Counted from the stretch's first letter, positions 35,173 to 47,063 are shown. The stretch: DNA of 64,000 nucleotides from Rhodocyclales bacterium (GCA_016214145.1 JACRPA010000005.1:310001-374000); one strand, 5' to 3'. Numbers and translations are program-made. The notes: generated by a model from the letters alone, not told the origin.

Positions 35173-36279
35173 ATGGCGCGCGGGAAGATATTTGAGCGAG
35201 CGGTGATACGTGAATGCACCGGTACTGCCGGGGCGATCTTTGTTGCGCTCTTCGCCATTCTGGTGACGACGCAATTGATTCGCCTGCTGAGTCAGGCCGC
35301 TGGCGGCAAGATCGTGCCGGAAGCAGTGGTCGCCATGCTCGGCTTCGGCGCGCTGACCCAAATGCATGTTGTTCTTTCCATGACACTCTTCATTTCGATA
35401 CTGCTGACGCTTTCCCGCAGCTATCGCGATTCCGAAATGGCCGTCTGGTTTTCTTGCGGGTTGCCCCTGACGGCGTGGGTGAGGCCTGTTCTGAAGTTTG
35501 CAGTGCCACTGGTGGCGGCGATCTCGGTCATCTCCTTCCTGCTGTCCCCCTGGGCGCAATCCAAGAGCGCCGAGTACCGCCAGCGCATGGACAGCCGGGA
35601 CGATGTCGCGCGCGTGTCGCCAGGCGCTTTCAAGGAGTCGGCTAAAGGGGACAGGGTGTTCTTCGTCGAGGCCGCCTCAACTGGAGTCAGTGCCAACGAT
35701 GAAGGCGCAGTGCGCAACATTTTCATCAGTTCGATGCAGCATGGGCGACTCGGTGTCATGATGTCTTCTGACGGGTATACCGAAACCATGCCCAATGGCG
35801 ACCGCTTCGTGGTGATGATCAATGGCCGCCGTTATGAAGGCACTCCAGATTCACCCGAATATCGGGTCATGGAGTTCGAGCGCTATGCCGTGCGTATTGA
35901 AGCCAAGGAGGCGCACGAGGTTGAACCCACCAATAGAAACACGCCGACTTGGGTTTTGCTGCAGAACCCGACCAACAGCAGCAAGGGGGAAATGCTCTGG
36001 CGCATCGGCATGCCACTGGCGGCGCTGAACCTGGCGCTGCTGGCCATTCCGCTTAGTTTCGTCAATCCGCGTGCGGGCCGAACCAATAATATGATTCTGG
36101 CGCTGCTTACCTACATGATCTACAACAATATGATTTCGGTAAGCCAAGCTTGGGTTTCTCAGGGGAAAGTCCGATTCGAGATCGGCTGGTGGATGGTGCA
36201 TGTGGTGATGTTCGCGCTGCTGATCATATTCTTCTTCAAGCGCCTGTCCATGTTCTCCGGGATAAAGCTACGCAAGTGA
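35173..36279 (+). CDS. lptF: LPS export ABC transporter permease LptF
   Basis: A 368-residue membrane protein of the LptF/LptG family, with two helices at the N-terminus, a pair near residues 60-120, a periplasmic beta-jellyroll-like domain around 130-260, and three C-terminal helices (MILALLTYMIYNNMISVSQAWVSQG). With LptG and the ATPase LptB it extracts lipopolysaccharide from the inner membrane. It overlaps lptG by the GTGA sequence. The two genes are somewhat less GC-rich than their surroundings. Confidence 0.92.
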   Translation: MARGKIFERAVIRECTGTAGAIFVALFAILVTTQLIRLLSQAAGGKIVPEAVVAMLGFGALTQMHVVLSMTLFISILLTLSRSYRDSEMAVWFSCGLPLTAWVRPVLKFAVPLVAAISVISFLLSPWAQSKSAEYRQRMDSRDDVARVSPGAFKESAKGDRVFFVEAASTGVSANDEGAVRNIFISSMQHGRLGVMMSSDGYTETMPNGDRFVVMINGRRYEGTPDSPEYRVMEFERYAVRIEAKEAHEVEPTNRNTPTWVLLQNPTNSSKGEMLWRIGMPLAALNLALLAIPLSFVNPRAGRTNNMILALLTYMIYNNMISVSQAWVSQGKVRFEIGWWMVHVVMFALLIIFFFKRLSMFSGIKLRK

Positions 36280-37349
36280 AGGTATACAAACGCTATTTGG
36301 CAAGGGAGGTCTATTCCTCAGTAACGCTGATCCTGGTGGCGTTCCTGATGCTTTTTGCCTTTTTCGATCTCATCCACGAACTGGAAAGCCTTGGCAAGGG
36401 TAATTATCAGCTTCGGCACATGATGCTCTTCGTGCTGCTGACGCAACCGGGCCATATCTATGAACTGGCGCCGATCGCCGTGCTGATCGGAACGCTCTAT
36501 GCGCTGACGATGCTGGCTCGCCATTCCGAGATCACCGTTTTGCGCGCATCGGGCCTGTCGACCGCTTCAATTCTCGGCACCTTGGTACAACTCGGACTGG
36601 CGTTTGTTCTGCTAACTTTCATCGTCGGTGACTTCATTGCTCCGCCCTCTGAGCGTGCCGCGAAGGAATTGCGGCTGAAGGCGTTGTCACAGATAGTCGG
36701 GCAGGAGTTTCGCTCCGGCCTGTGGGTCAAGGACGAGTTGAGTTTCATCAATGTGCGCACCGTCCTGCCCGATACGAGACTGGAGGGAGTGCGCATTTAT
36801 GAATTCGACAAGAATCAAGTCTTGCGCTCGATTTCAGAGGCAAAGGAAGGCGAGTACCTGCCGCCGGATAAATGGCGATTGAAAGAGGTTGCGCAGACAG
36901 TTTTCGAGAAAGACGAAGCCAAGACAAGTCGGCTACCCGAAGCCATCTGGCGCTCGGCGATCAATCCGGAAATTCTTGGCGTCCTGCTGGTCATGCCCGA
37001 GCGCATGTCGGCGGCCAGCCTGTATCGCTATATCCACCACCTCAGGGAAAACCAACTTAAGACGCAGCGCTACGAGATCGCCATGTGGAAGAAGTTGATC
37101 TATCCGATGGCCGCGCTGGTCATGATGGCGATGGCCCTGCCTTTTGCCTACCTGCAGGATCGCATGGGTACGGTGAGCGTGAAAGTCTTTACCGGCATCA
37201 TGCTCGGCATAACCTTTCACATGTTGAATGGGCTTTTCTCGAATCTGGGCGCCATCAATAGCTGGCCGCCTTTCTTCTCGGCCATCACGCCGAGCGCGCT
37301 CTTCCTGATGGCGGCAGCCGGCATGCTGTGGTGGGTTGAACGACGCTGA
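36276..37349 (+). CDS. lptG: LPS export ABC transporter permease LptG
   Basis: A 357-residue partner of LptF: KVYKRYLAREVYSSVTLILVAFLMLFAFFDLIHEL at the N-terminus and FKVFTGIMLG-type C-terminal helices ending AAAGMLWWVERR. The GTG start overlaps the lptF stop, giving coupled translation; longer upstream starts in the frame lie inside lptF and are rejected. It acts in the inner membrane in the LptB2FG complex. It converges on the RDD gene with only three bases between stops. Confidence 0.92.
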   Translation: MKVYKRYLAREVYSSVTLILVAFLMLFAFFDLIHELESLGKGNYQLRHMMLFVLLTQPGHIYELAPIAVLIGTLYALTMLARHSEITVLRASGLSTASILGTLVQLGLAFVLLTFIVGDFIAPPSERAAKELRLKALSQIVGQEFRSGLWVKDELSFINVRTVLPDTRLEGVRIYEFDKNQVLRSISEAKEGEYLPPDKWRLKEVAQTVFEKDEAKTSRLPEAIWRSAINPEILGVLLVMPERMSAASLYRYIHHLRENQLKTQRYEIAMWKKLIYPMAALVMMAMALPFAYLQDRMGTVSVKVFTGIMLGITFHMLNGLFSNLGAINSWPPFFSAITPSALFLMAAAGMLWWVERR

Positions 37350-37352
37350 CGA

Positions 37353-37784
37353 TTAAAGCCGGATGAGGCGGGTGCCGGCCAGCCGATCGTGCAGGAACTG
37401 GCGGTCGGGATCGACCAGCGCCCAGAAAATTCCGACTCCGCCGGCAAGCAGGCTCGGCCAGGCCAGCGAATAGCGCAGGAGAATCTGCCCGTTCGTCAAT
37501 GGCGCGCCGTTGGCGGCCACCAGCTTGATTTTCCACGTCTGCATGGCCAGTGTTTGCCCGCTGCGCCTCCAGAGCCATCCGAAATACGCCAGCAGGACAA
37601 TGAATATGTGCAGCCAGAGCAGCGGGCCGGGGACAGCGGCCTTCCAGATCATGCCGATCAGCAGATGAGGCAGGACGAAAGCGATGCTCAATACACCCAG
37701 CAGCAGGAACGATTCATAGAGCATGCCGGCCAGCCGTCGGCGGATGCTGGGCGGCGCGACGACGGCAATAGTCTCGTCCGGCAC
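37353..37784 (-). CDS. RDD-family membrane protein
   Basis: A 143-residue membrane protein with three hydrophobic segments and the RDD features: an Arg-rich start (PPSIRRRLAGMLYESFLLLG), an aspartate-poor second helix and VDPDRQFLHDRLAGTRLI at the end. RDD proteins are inner-membrane proteins of mostly unknown role. It is the last gene of a minus-strand group: sigma factor, DUF3619, DUF3106, RDD, an order typical of Betaproteobacteria. Confidence 0.85.
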   Translation of the reverse strand: MPDETIAVVAPPSIRRRLAGMLYESFLLLGVLSIAFVLPHLLIGMIWKAAVPGPLLWLHIFIVLLAYFGWLWRRSGQTLAMQTWKIKLVAANGAPLTNGQILLRYSLAWPSLLAGGVGIFWALVDPDRQFLHDRLAGTRLIRL

Positions 37785-37790
37785 GACTTA

Positions 37791-38429
37791 CTACTGTGAG
37801 GCCGGGGGGGCGGATGCGGCAGGCGTTGCCTGAGCGGGCGCCTCAGTCGAGGCGGGTGTGTCGGCTTGGGCCGGGGGTGTCGGGATATCCGCCACTGCGG
37901 TGGAGGCGGCTGGCGCGGCCGGCGGAGGGACCGGCAGGGGCTGGGGCGCAGTCGCCGGTAGCTTGGGCGCCAGCCCAAGCGGCTTGGTCGTGCCGGGTTT
38001 GGGTGAAGGTTTGCTGACGGCTTTTTCCGCCAGTCGTTTTTTCTCTTCGTCCGGCAAATCCTTGTATTGCTCCCATTTCAGCTTGATGGCTTCTTTTTTC
38101 TCCGGTGGCGCCTTTTGCAGGGTCTTGTACTGTTCCCTAGCCTGCTTGCGCTGGTCCGGTGTCAGACTGGCCCAGTCCTTCATCTGGCTTTGAACGCGCG
38201 CCTGCTCCTCTGGCTTCATGGAGGGGTAGCGTTTGGCTATGCCGATCCATTTCTTCTTGCGATAAGCCTCCATCTTGTCCCAGTCGCGGGACAGGGGGGA
38301 CAGAATCTGCTTTTGCTCCTGGGGAAGTTCGGCCCACGCCGGCTGCCTTAGTTCGGGGACAACGGCCTGGGCGGGGGAGAGCAGCGAGAATGCGAGGATT
38401 AGTCCTGCGACGAGTGCTCGGAAAGCCAT
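37791..38429 (-). CDS. DUF3106 family exported protein
   Basis: A 212-residue protein with a signal peptide (MAFRALVAGLILAFSLLSPAQA). The mature part has the repeated W-x-x-L-x-P-x-Q/E pattern of DUF3106 (WAELPQEQKQIL, WASLTPDQRKQ, WEQYKDLPDEEKKRL), followed by a Pro/Ala-rich tail of about 75 residues. It is probably periplasmic; the function is unknown. It overlaps the DUF3619 gene by 31 bases and belongs to the sigma-factor cluster. Confidence 0.82.
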   Translation of the reverse strand: MAFRALVAGLILAFSLLSPAQAVVPELRQPAWAELPQEQKQILSPLSRDWDKMEAYRKKKWIGIAKRYPSMKPEEQARVQSQMKDWASLTPDQRKQAREQYKTLQKAPPEKKEAIKLKWEQYKDLPDEEKKRLAEKAVSKPSPKPGTTKPLGLAPKLPATAPQPLPVPPPAAPAASTAVADIPTPPAQADTPASTEAPAQATPAASAPPASQ

Positions 38430-38779
38430 GCCTGGAAGCCCTTGTCGAGGTAGGCGTTGATCGGCAGGTCGTCGGCCAGCAGCGCACTGTCGACTTCCTC
38501 TTGCTCAGCCGCCTTCCGGAAATCGTTCCAGGTGGATACTCCGACGACTCCGATCACCAGACCGACTATTCCTACCAAGGCGCGTGCATGGGGCAGAAAC
38601 AGGTCAGCGGCGATATGGCCCACACCGGCCAGACTCAATTGAGCACCGGCAATTTTTTGATGGGCAAGCGCATTCTGACGGGCTTCAAACAATCTGTCGG
38701 CGGTTTTGCGGTCGACGCCGTCCACCCCCAGGTTAAGGTGGTGGCGGACCTTGTAGGCGAATTCGCGTTCTTTGTTCAT
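38399..38779 (-). CDS. DUF3619 family membrane protein
   Basis: A 126-residue protein with one membrane helix near residues 62-82 (ALVGIVGLVIGVVGVSTW) between a cytoplasmic N-terminus (REFAYKVRHHLNLGVD) and a C-terminal part ending WLSEHSSQD. Such small proteins encoded directly after an ECF-like sigma factor can act as anti-sigma factors; that role is inferred from position and layout. The start ATG overlaps the sigma-factor stop (ATGA). Confidence 0.78.
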   Translation of the reverse strand: MNKEREFAYKVRHHLNLGVDGVDRKTADRLFEARQNALAHQKIAGAQLSLAGVGHIAADLFLPHARALVGIVGLVIGVVGVSTWNDFRKAAEQEEVDSALLADDLPINAYLDKGFQAWLSEHSSQD

Positions 38780-39264
38780 AGCTCGATGCCTCTTGCCTTC
38801 AATGCGGCGGCCAATGAATGAGTTGCCCGGGAGCAATGCGTTTTGACGCTGCCTTCCGAGCACCCCATGGCAGACGCGGTTTCGGCGATATCCATGTCTT
38901 CCCAATAACGCATAAGAAAGGCTTCGCGTTGACGCGGGGGCAGTTTTTTTACTTCTTCTTCAATGATTGCAAGTACTTGCGTTTGCTCCAGACTTGCATG
39001 CGGTGTTGCCGGCGTATATGACCCCTGTTCGACTTCGAAAGTTTCCAGGGGGTCGGCATCGTCGTCGTCGGCGGGTGAAAACGCAGAGAGCAGCGTGGTC
39101 CAAAGAGAACGGACTTTTTGTCGGCGGTAAAAATCGCGGATGGTGTTCTGCAGGATGCGCTGGAACAGCATCGGCAGTTCCCCGGAGGGCTTGTCGCCAT
39201 ATTTTTCCGCAAGCTTGAGCATCGAATCCTGGACGATATCCAGCGCCGCCTCGTCGTCGCGCAC
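38776..39264 (-). CDS. RNA polymerase sigma factor of the ECF/sigma-70 type, start codon unclear
   Basis: The called frame from GTG 39264 gives 162 residues: the rest of region 2 (ALDIVQDSMLKLAEKYGD, LFQRILQNTIRDFYRRQK), an acidic linker, and region 4 (LPPRQREAFLMRYWEDMDIAETASAMGCSEGSVKTHCSRA). However, about 26 further codons upstream, back to 39342, encode TELSDFLASVERRAYKQALFAV, which is good region 2 sequence. That extension has no ATG, GTG or TTG, only ATC (39342) and CTG (39339), and a TGA stands just before it. The true start is therefore unusual or the gene has a point mutation. It heads the DUF3619-DUF3106-RDD cluster. Confidence 0.8.
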   Translation of the reverse strand: MRDDEAALDIVQDSMLKLAEKYGDKPSGELPMLFQRILQNTIRDFYRRQKVRSLWTTLLSAFSPADDDDADPLETFEVEQGSYTPATPHASLEQTQVLAIIEEEVKKLPPRQREAFLMRYWEDMDIAETASAMGCSEGSVKTHCSRATHSLAAALKARGIEL

Positions 39265-39460
39265 CGCGAACAGTGCCTGCTTGTAGGCGCGCCGCTCTAC
39301 GCTGGCGAGAAAATCCGACAGTTCCGTTCTGGCGGCCAGGATTCAGTTTTCCACTCGTTGCGAAGGGATTTTTCCTTCGCGAAATACCTTGACCAACGGG
39401 GGGGGTGTAAGTAAAATCACAGGTTTTTCAGCCGTTTATGGAAGCCTTCTGGGTGCAACA

Positions 39461-42731
<3,271 letters not shown>

Positions 42732-42750
42732 ATGACGGCCTATCCCCCAG

Positions 42751-42771
42751 CCCCTTTCCCATGGAAAGGGG
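42751..42771. repeat. Palindrome CCCCTTTCC-CAT-GGAAAGGGG between ilvC and psd
   Basis: Nine-bp perfect arms around CAT. Same general type as the palindromes at 32760 and in soeA. No T run follows, so it is not a typical terminator. Confidence 0.6.
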
Positions 42772-42847
42772 TGACGACGGTTCAGCCGTTGCGCGGCTTC
42801 CATGTCGTTGACTGCAGCCCTCCTTGGGGCGGCCCGGCGGAGGGCTA

Positions 42848-43495
42848 GTGTCTTCTTCCTACCCGCATCCGATCATCGCCAGGGAGGGGTGGCCTTTCCT
42901 GGCGATTTCAATTGCTGCCGCGCTGGCCGTCGGCTGGTTTGCCGGCTGGGGCTGGTCGGCGCCGCTGTGGCTCTGGACGGTGTTCGTCCTGCAGTTCTTC
43001 CGCGATCCGGCGCGGCCGATTCCGGGCACGGCAAAGGACGTACTGTCTCCTGCCGACGGGCGCATCGTCGCCATCCAGACAACGCGCGACCCCTATCTCG
43101 ATCGCGAGGCGCTGAAGATCAGCGTCTTCATGAACGTCTTCAATGTGCACTCCAACCGCAGCCCGGTGGATGGCGAAGTGAAGGGCCGCTGGTACCACGC
43201 CGGCAGCTTCCTGAATGCCGCGCTGGACAAGGCCTCCCTGGAAAACGAGCGCAACGCGATCTGGTTGCGCACACCGGACGGCCAGGATGTCACCAGCGTG
43301 CAGGTGGCCGGGCTCATTGCGCGGCGCATCCTCTGCTACGTGAACAAGGGCGACCGGCTCACCCGCGGTCAGCGCTACGGCTTCATCCGTTTCGGCTCGC
43401 GCGTCGATGTCTATCTGCCGCCCGGCTCACGGGTAAAAGTCAGTCTCGGCGACACGGTGTCGGCGACGGCCACCATCCTGGCCGAGCTACAATAA
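42848..43495 (+). CDS. psd: Phosphatidylserine decarboxylase proenzyme, short form
   Basis: About 215 residues, the length of the short (Psd-B / archaetidylserine decarboxylase-like) group. Membrane segments lie at residues 17-50. Self-cleavage is expected at Gly-Ser in [11 protein letters not shown], making Ser184 the pyruvoyl group. It makes phosphatidylethanolamine in the inner membrane. The GTG at 42848 is chosen because GGAGG lies just before it; an upstream GTG/ATG at 42824 is an alternative. pssA follows after four bases. The 3' end contains a copy of the 25-bp motif. Confidence 0.9.
   Translation: MSSSYPHPIIAREGWPFLAISIAAALAVGWFAGWGWSAPLWLWTVFVLQFFRDPARPIPGTAKDVLSPADGRIVAIQTTRDPYLDREALKISVFMNVFNVHSNRSPVDGEVKGRWYHAGSFLNAALDKASLENERNAIWLRTPDGQDVTSVQVAGLIARRILCYVNKGDRLTRGQRYGFIRFGSRVDVYLPPGSRVKVSLGDTVSATATILAELQ
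43435..43459 (+). repeat. 25-bp bipartite motif, copy 5
   Basis: AAAAGTCAGT, CTCGGCGAC, ACGGTG (one change in the second block). In the last 60 bases of psd, encoding KVSLGDTV. Confidence 0.7.
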
Positions 43496-43499
43496 GGCC

Positions 43500-44258
43500 A
43501 TGCCCGAGATCCGTTCCCGCAAAGCCCTGGTCAACCCCGAGTTGAGGCGGCGCGGCATCTACATCCTGCCCAACCTGTTCACGACGGCGGCGCTGTTCGC
43601 CGGTTTCTACGCCATCGTGCAGGCCATGACCGACCGCTTCGAGCATGCGGCGGTGGCTATCTTCATCGCCATGATCCTCGACGGGCTGGACGGGCGCGTG
43701 GCGCGCCTGACCCGTACGCAGAGCGCCTTCGGCGCGGAATATGACTCACTCTCCGACATGGTGTCCTTCGGCGTGGCGCCGGCCCTGGTGATGTTCGAGT
43801 GGGCCATGAAGGGCATGGGCAAGTGGGGCTGGATCGCCGCCTTCATCTATTGCGTCGGCGCGGCGCTGCGGCTGGCACGCTTCAACACCAATATCGAAGT
43901 CATCGACAAGCGTTTCTTTCAGGGCCTGCCCAGTCCGGCGGCGGCGGCGCTGGTCGCCGGCTTCGTCTGGGTGCTCATAGACCTGAATTACACCGGGGAG
44001 GAAGTGCGCTGGTACGCCTGGGCGCTGACCCTCTTCGCCGGCATCACCATGGTGAGCAACTTCCGCTACTACAGCGGCAAGGACATCAACTTGCGGCGCA
44101 GCGTGCCGTTCATGGCGGTGCTGGCCATCGTGCTGTTCTTCGTCCTGGTCTCCAGCTACCCGCCGGGCATCCTTTTCGCCCTGTTCCTCTGCTATGCCTT
44201 TTCCGGCTATGTCATGGCCGCCTGGGCCTGGGCCCGGCGCCGCAACAACCCGGCCTGA
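43500..44258 (+). CDS. pssA: CDP-diacylglycerol-serine O-phosphatidyltransferase
   Basis: A 252-residue membrane enzyme with about seven helices. The CDP-alcohol phosphotransferase signature DG-x2-AR-x8-G-x3-D-x3-D is complete as DGLDGRVARLTRTQSAFGAEY followed by DSLSD. It makes phosphatidylserine, the substrate of the Psd protein encoded four bases upstream. Position between ilvBHC-psd and leuA is the usual order in Betaproteobacteria. Confidence 0.94.
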   Translation: MPEIRSRKALVNPELRRRGIYILPNLFTTAALFAGFYAIVQAMTDRFEHAAVAIFIAMILDGLDGRVARLTRTQSAFGAEYDSLSDMVSFGVAPALVMFEWAMKGMGKWGWIAAFIYCVGAALRLARFNTNIEVIDKRFFQGLPSPAAAALVAGFVWVLIDLNYTGEEVRWYAWALTLFAGITMVSNFRYYSGKDINLRRSVPFMAVLAIVLFFVLVSSYPPGILFALFLCYAFSGYVMAAWAWARRRNNPA

Positions 44259-44300
44259 CCCCCCTTGCGCCGGTCCGGAATTCTGGGCTATAGTCGAGCC

Positions 44301-44387
44301 ATGCTTCAAATGGCAATGATCCTGTCTGCAACACTGCTTCTCAGCGGCCTCCTGCTGGCTCGGCCGCTGCTGCGCCGCGCGCGCTAA
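44301..44387 (+). CDS. Leucine-rich short ORF, candidate leu leader peptide
   Basis: A 28-codon ORF ending 89 bases before leuA. Ten of its 28 residues are leucine, including the runs in TLLLSGLLLARPLL; no other amino acid comes near this. Short leucine-rich ORFs before leuA act in transcription attenuation in many proteobacteria. After it, at about 44419-44443, an imperfect CGACGAGGG/CCCCCGTTCG hairpin could be a weak terminator. No clear ribosome binding site is seen, and a small membrane peptide or chance ORF cannot be excluded. Confidence 0.45.
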   Translation: MLQMAMILSATLLLSGLLLARPLLRRAR

Positions 44388-44476
44388 ACTCCCCCACCCA
44401 CAATTTGAGTTGTACCCGGCCGACGAGGGCATGACCCCCGTTCGACTTTATTGACGCATCCCATTCGGAGACGGAC

Positions 44477-46012
44477 ATGAAAGACCACTTGGTGATTTTC
44501 GACACGACCTTGCGCGACGGCGAGCAGAGCCCGGGCGCTTCCATGACCAAGGAAGAGAAGCTGCGCGTGGCGCGCCAGCTGGAGCGCATGAAGGTCGATG
44601 TCATCGAGGCCGGCTTCGCCGCCGCCTCGCCCGGCGATTTCGATGCCATCCGCAGCATTGCGGAAGCGGTCAAGGAGTCCACCGTCTGCTCGCTGGCGCG
44701 CGCCAGCGAGAACGACATCCGCCGCGCCGGCGAGGCCGTCAAGCCGGCCAGGTCCGGTCGCATCCATACCTTCATCGCCACCAGCCCCATCCACATGGAA
44801 AAGAAGCTGCGCATGACGCCCGACCAGGTCGTCGAGCAGGCGGTGAAGGCCGTGCAATGGGCGCGGGAATACACCGATGACATCGAATTCTCCGCCGAGG
44901 ACGCCGGCCGTTCGGAACTGGATTTCCTTTGCCGCATCTTCGACGCAGTCATCAAGGCCGGCGCCAAGACCCTCAACGTGCCGGATACCGTCGGCTATAA
45001 CGTGCCGGGACAGTTCGCCGCGACGATCCGCAGCCTGCGCGAGCGCGTGCCGAATTCGGACAAGGCGGTCTGGTCGGTGCATTGCCACAACGACCTCGGT
45101 CTCGCCGTGGCCAACTCGCTCGCCGCTGTGATGGAAGGCGCGCGCCAGGTGGAATGCACCATCAACGGGCTGGGCGAGCGCGCCGGCAACGCCGCGCTGG
45201 AGGAAATCGTCATGGCCGTGCGCACCCGCCAGGACATCTTCGGCTGCGAGACGCGCATCGACGCGACGCAGATCGTGCCGGCCTCCAAGCTGGTCTCCAG
45301 CATCACCGGCTTTCCGGTGCAGCCGAACAAGGCCATTGTCGGCGCCAACGCCTTCGCCCACGAGTCGGGCATTCACCAGGACGGCGTGATCAAGCACCGC
45401 GAGACCTACGAGATCATGCGCGCCCAGGATGTCGGCTGGGCGCAGAACAAACTGGTGCTGGGCAAGCACTCCGGACGGAATGCTTTCAAGACCAGGTTGG
45501 CCGACCTGGGAATCGTCATCGGGAGCGAGGAGCAACTCAACCTGGCCTTCTCCCGATTCAAGGAATTGGCAGACAAGAAGCACGAGATCTTTGACGAAGA
45601 TCTGCAGGCGTTGATGTCCGATGAAGCAGTCGCGCCCGAGCAGGAGCACTACAAGCTCGTCAGCCTGCGCGTCGCCTCGGAAACCGGTGAGACGCCGCAT
45701 GCCCGCATCACGGTTTCGGCTGGCGGGACAGAAAGAAAATCCGAAGCGGATGGAGACGGCCCGGTGGACGCTTCCTTCAAGGCGGTGGAGCGCATCGCCG
45801 AGAGCCGTTCCGAATTGTTGCTGTTTTCCGTGAATAGCATTACCGGCGGCACCGATGCGCAGGGCGAAGTCACGGTCCGGCTGGCCAAGGACGGCCGTGT
45901 GGTGAACGGTCAGGGGGCGGATACGGACATCGTCGTCGCTTCGGTCAAGGCCTACATCAATGCCTTGAACAAACTGGTTTCCAAGCCCGAGAAGGTCAAT
46001 CCGCAAGTCTGA
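44477..46012 (+). CDS. leuA: 2-isopropylmalate synthase
   Basis: A 511-residue enzyme. The catalytic TIM barrel begins [15 protein letters not shown] (residues 9-23) and holds [13 protein letters not shown] and [14 protein letters not shown], which bind the divalent metal. The C-terminal regulatory domain, which binds leucine, covers about residues 390-505. It commits 2-ketoisovalerate to leucine synthesis. GGAGACGGAC precedes the ATG. Downstream lies a 285-base non-coding stretch with a large inverted repeat. Confidence 0.96.
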   Translation: MKDHLVIFDTTLRDGEQSPGASMTKEEKLRVARQLERMKVDVIEAGFAAASPGDFDAIRSIAEAVKESTVCSLARASENDIRRAGEAVKPARSGRIHTFIATSPIHMEKKLRMTPDQVVEQAVKAVQWAREYTDDIEFSAEDAGRSELDFLCRIFDAVIKAGAKTLNVPDTVGYNVPGQFAATIRSLRERVPNSDKAVWSVHCHNDLGLAVANSLAAVMEGARQVECTINGLGERAGNAALEEIVMAVRTRQDIFGCETRIDATQIVPASKLVSSITGFPVQPNKAIVGANAFAHESGIHQDGVIKHRETYEIMRAQDVGWAQNKLVLGKHSGRNAFKTRLADLGIVIGSEEQLNLAFSRFKELADKKHEIFDEDLQALMSDEAVAPEQEHYKLVSLRVASETGETPHARITVSAGGTERKSEADGDGPVDASFKAVERIAESRSELLLFSVNSITGGTDAQGEVTVRLAKDGRVVNGQGADTDIVVASVKAYINALNKLVSKPEKVNPQV

Positions 46013-46026
46013 TCCGGGTTCTTTCC

Positions 46027-46068
46027 CCTCGGCAACAAAATGATCGTTGCTATTTGGGCCGAGGGGGT
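46027..46068. promoter_or_regulatory. Nested inverted repeat between leuA and the ANTAR regulator gene
   Basis: Outer arms CCCCTCGGC (46027-46035) and GCCGAGGGG (46060-46068) enclose inner arms GCAAC (46034-46038) and GTTGC (46048-46052). It could serve as the leuA terminator (without a T run on the plus strand; GTAAAAATT follows) or as an RNA structure in the leader of the next gene. The rest of the 285-base gap (46013-46297) holds no gene I can support. Confidence 0.5.
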
Positions 46069-46297
46069 GTAAAAATTAAACAATTGAAGGCTGGCCTTGC
46101 ACATGCCGCCTTTTTTCGTTTCAGCCCGGCAAACGCCCATCCCCGGATTATTTTCGCGCCTTGTTCCTGCGCCGCGCGATCATTTTCGCCTGTTCGTCAT
46201 GACGGTTTTACCGGTTCCGGGGGGAACATTGCCGGGGCATATATATCTAAAGTTATGAAAATTGCGGTCGTAATTGATTCGGTAGAGAGAGTCATTC

Positions 46298-46909
46298 ATG
46301 AATGAGGGAAAACAAACACCGCAACGCAAGGTTCTGCTGGTCGATGACGACCGGCTGGTTTTGGCGACGCTATCGAGCGGTCTTGAGCAGGCAGGGTATG
46401 CCGTTCAGGCGTGCGCCTCGGCGGAGGAGGCACGGCGGGTGCTCGGCGTGGAGCATCCGGATATAGCCGTGCTGGATGTGCGCATGCCTGAGCAGTCAGG
46501 CCTGGATCTGGCTAAGCATTTGTTGGAGCATCCCCGTGTCCCATTCATCTTTCTGACCGCTTATAGCGAAGAAGATGTGGTGCAGCAGGCCATCGAGCAT
46601 GGCGCGCTCGGTTATTTGGTAAAGCCGGTCGATATTCCCCAACTGGTTCCGGCCCTAGAGGCGGCTTTGGCCCGAGCCACGGAGCTTGGGAAGCTGCGCA
46701 CTACCGAACAGCAATTGCAGACCGCCCTGACCGAAAACCGCGAGGTGAGCATGGCAGTGGGGCTTCTCATGGAACGCCGCAGACTGAATCGGCAGCAGGC
46801 CTTCGAAGCCTTGCGCACGACTGCGCGCACGCAACGGCGGAAGATCGGCGAAGTGGCGGAGGAAATCCTTTCCGCGGCAGAACTCCTCAACGTCAGCAAG
46901 ACTTCCTGA
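46298..46909 (+). CDS. Response regulator with ANTAR RNA-binding domain
   Basis: A 203-residue two-domain protein. The receiver domain (residues about 10-125) has the acidic pair DDD at 16-18, phosphoacceptor Asp60 in IAVLDVRMP and Lys109 in YLVKP. The C-terminal ANTAR domain (about 140-195: ENREVSMAVGLLMERRRLNRQQAFEALRTTARTQRRKIGEVAEEIL) binds RNA and prevents transcription termination in relatives such as NasT and AmiR. No kinase is adjacent; the HisKA_2 kinase at 9638-12505 is of a type that can pair with such regulators. The target RNA is unknown. It is preceded by a 285-base leader region with inverted repeats. Confidence 0.88.
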   Translation: MNEGKQTPQRKVLLVDDDRLVLATLSSGLEQAGYAVQACASAEEARRVLGVEHPDIAVLDVRMPEQSGLDLAKHLLEHPRVPFIFLTAYSEEDVVQQAIEHGALGYLVKPVDIPQLVPALEAALARATELGKLRTTEQQLQTALTENREVSMAVGLLMERRRLNRQQAFEALRTTARTQRRKIGEVAEEILSAAELLNVSKTS

Positions 46910-46922
46910 TCCGTCTTCAGCA

Positions 46923-47063
46923 TGGCTTGCGCCTGATGAACAACTGGCGATCGGCACGGCTCAACAAAGCAAGGCAGCCTCCAGCATGGCGGCTGCGGTG
47001 GAGGAGATGACAGTCTCCATCCACCACGTCTTCGACAGTGCCAATACGAGATCGGCGACATGA
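46923..47063 (+). pseudogene. Remnant of a methyl-accepting chemotaxis protein signalling domain
   Basis: The frame from 46923 to the TGA at 47061-47063 has no start of its own but encodes GTAQQSKAASSMAAAVEEMT followed by VSIHHV, which is the conserved start of the cytoplasmic methylation/signalling region of MCPs. Sequence before and after is unrelated and the frame soon ends, so only about 45 codons of a once-larger gene remain. It lies in the 236-base gap after the ANTAR regulator gene. Confidence 0.65.

Noticed and set aside
37858-38821. Plus-strand ORFs opposite the DUF3106 and DUF3619 genes
   Set aside because: The minus-strand genes have signal peptide, family patterns and overlapping start/stop codons; the plus frames have none.
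39360-39380. GCGAAGG/CCTTCGC hairpin before ilvB as an attenuator or terminator
   Set aside because: No T run follows on either strand, and no branched-chain-rich leader ORF precedes it; the function is undecidable.
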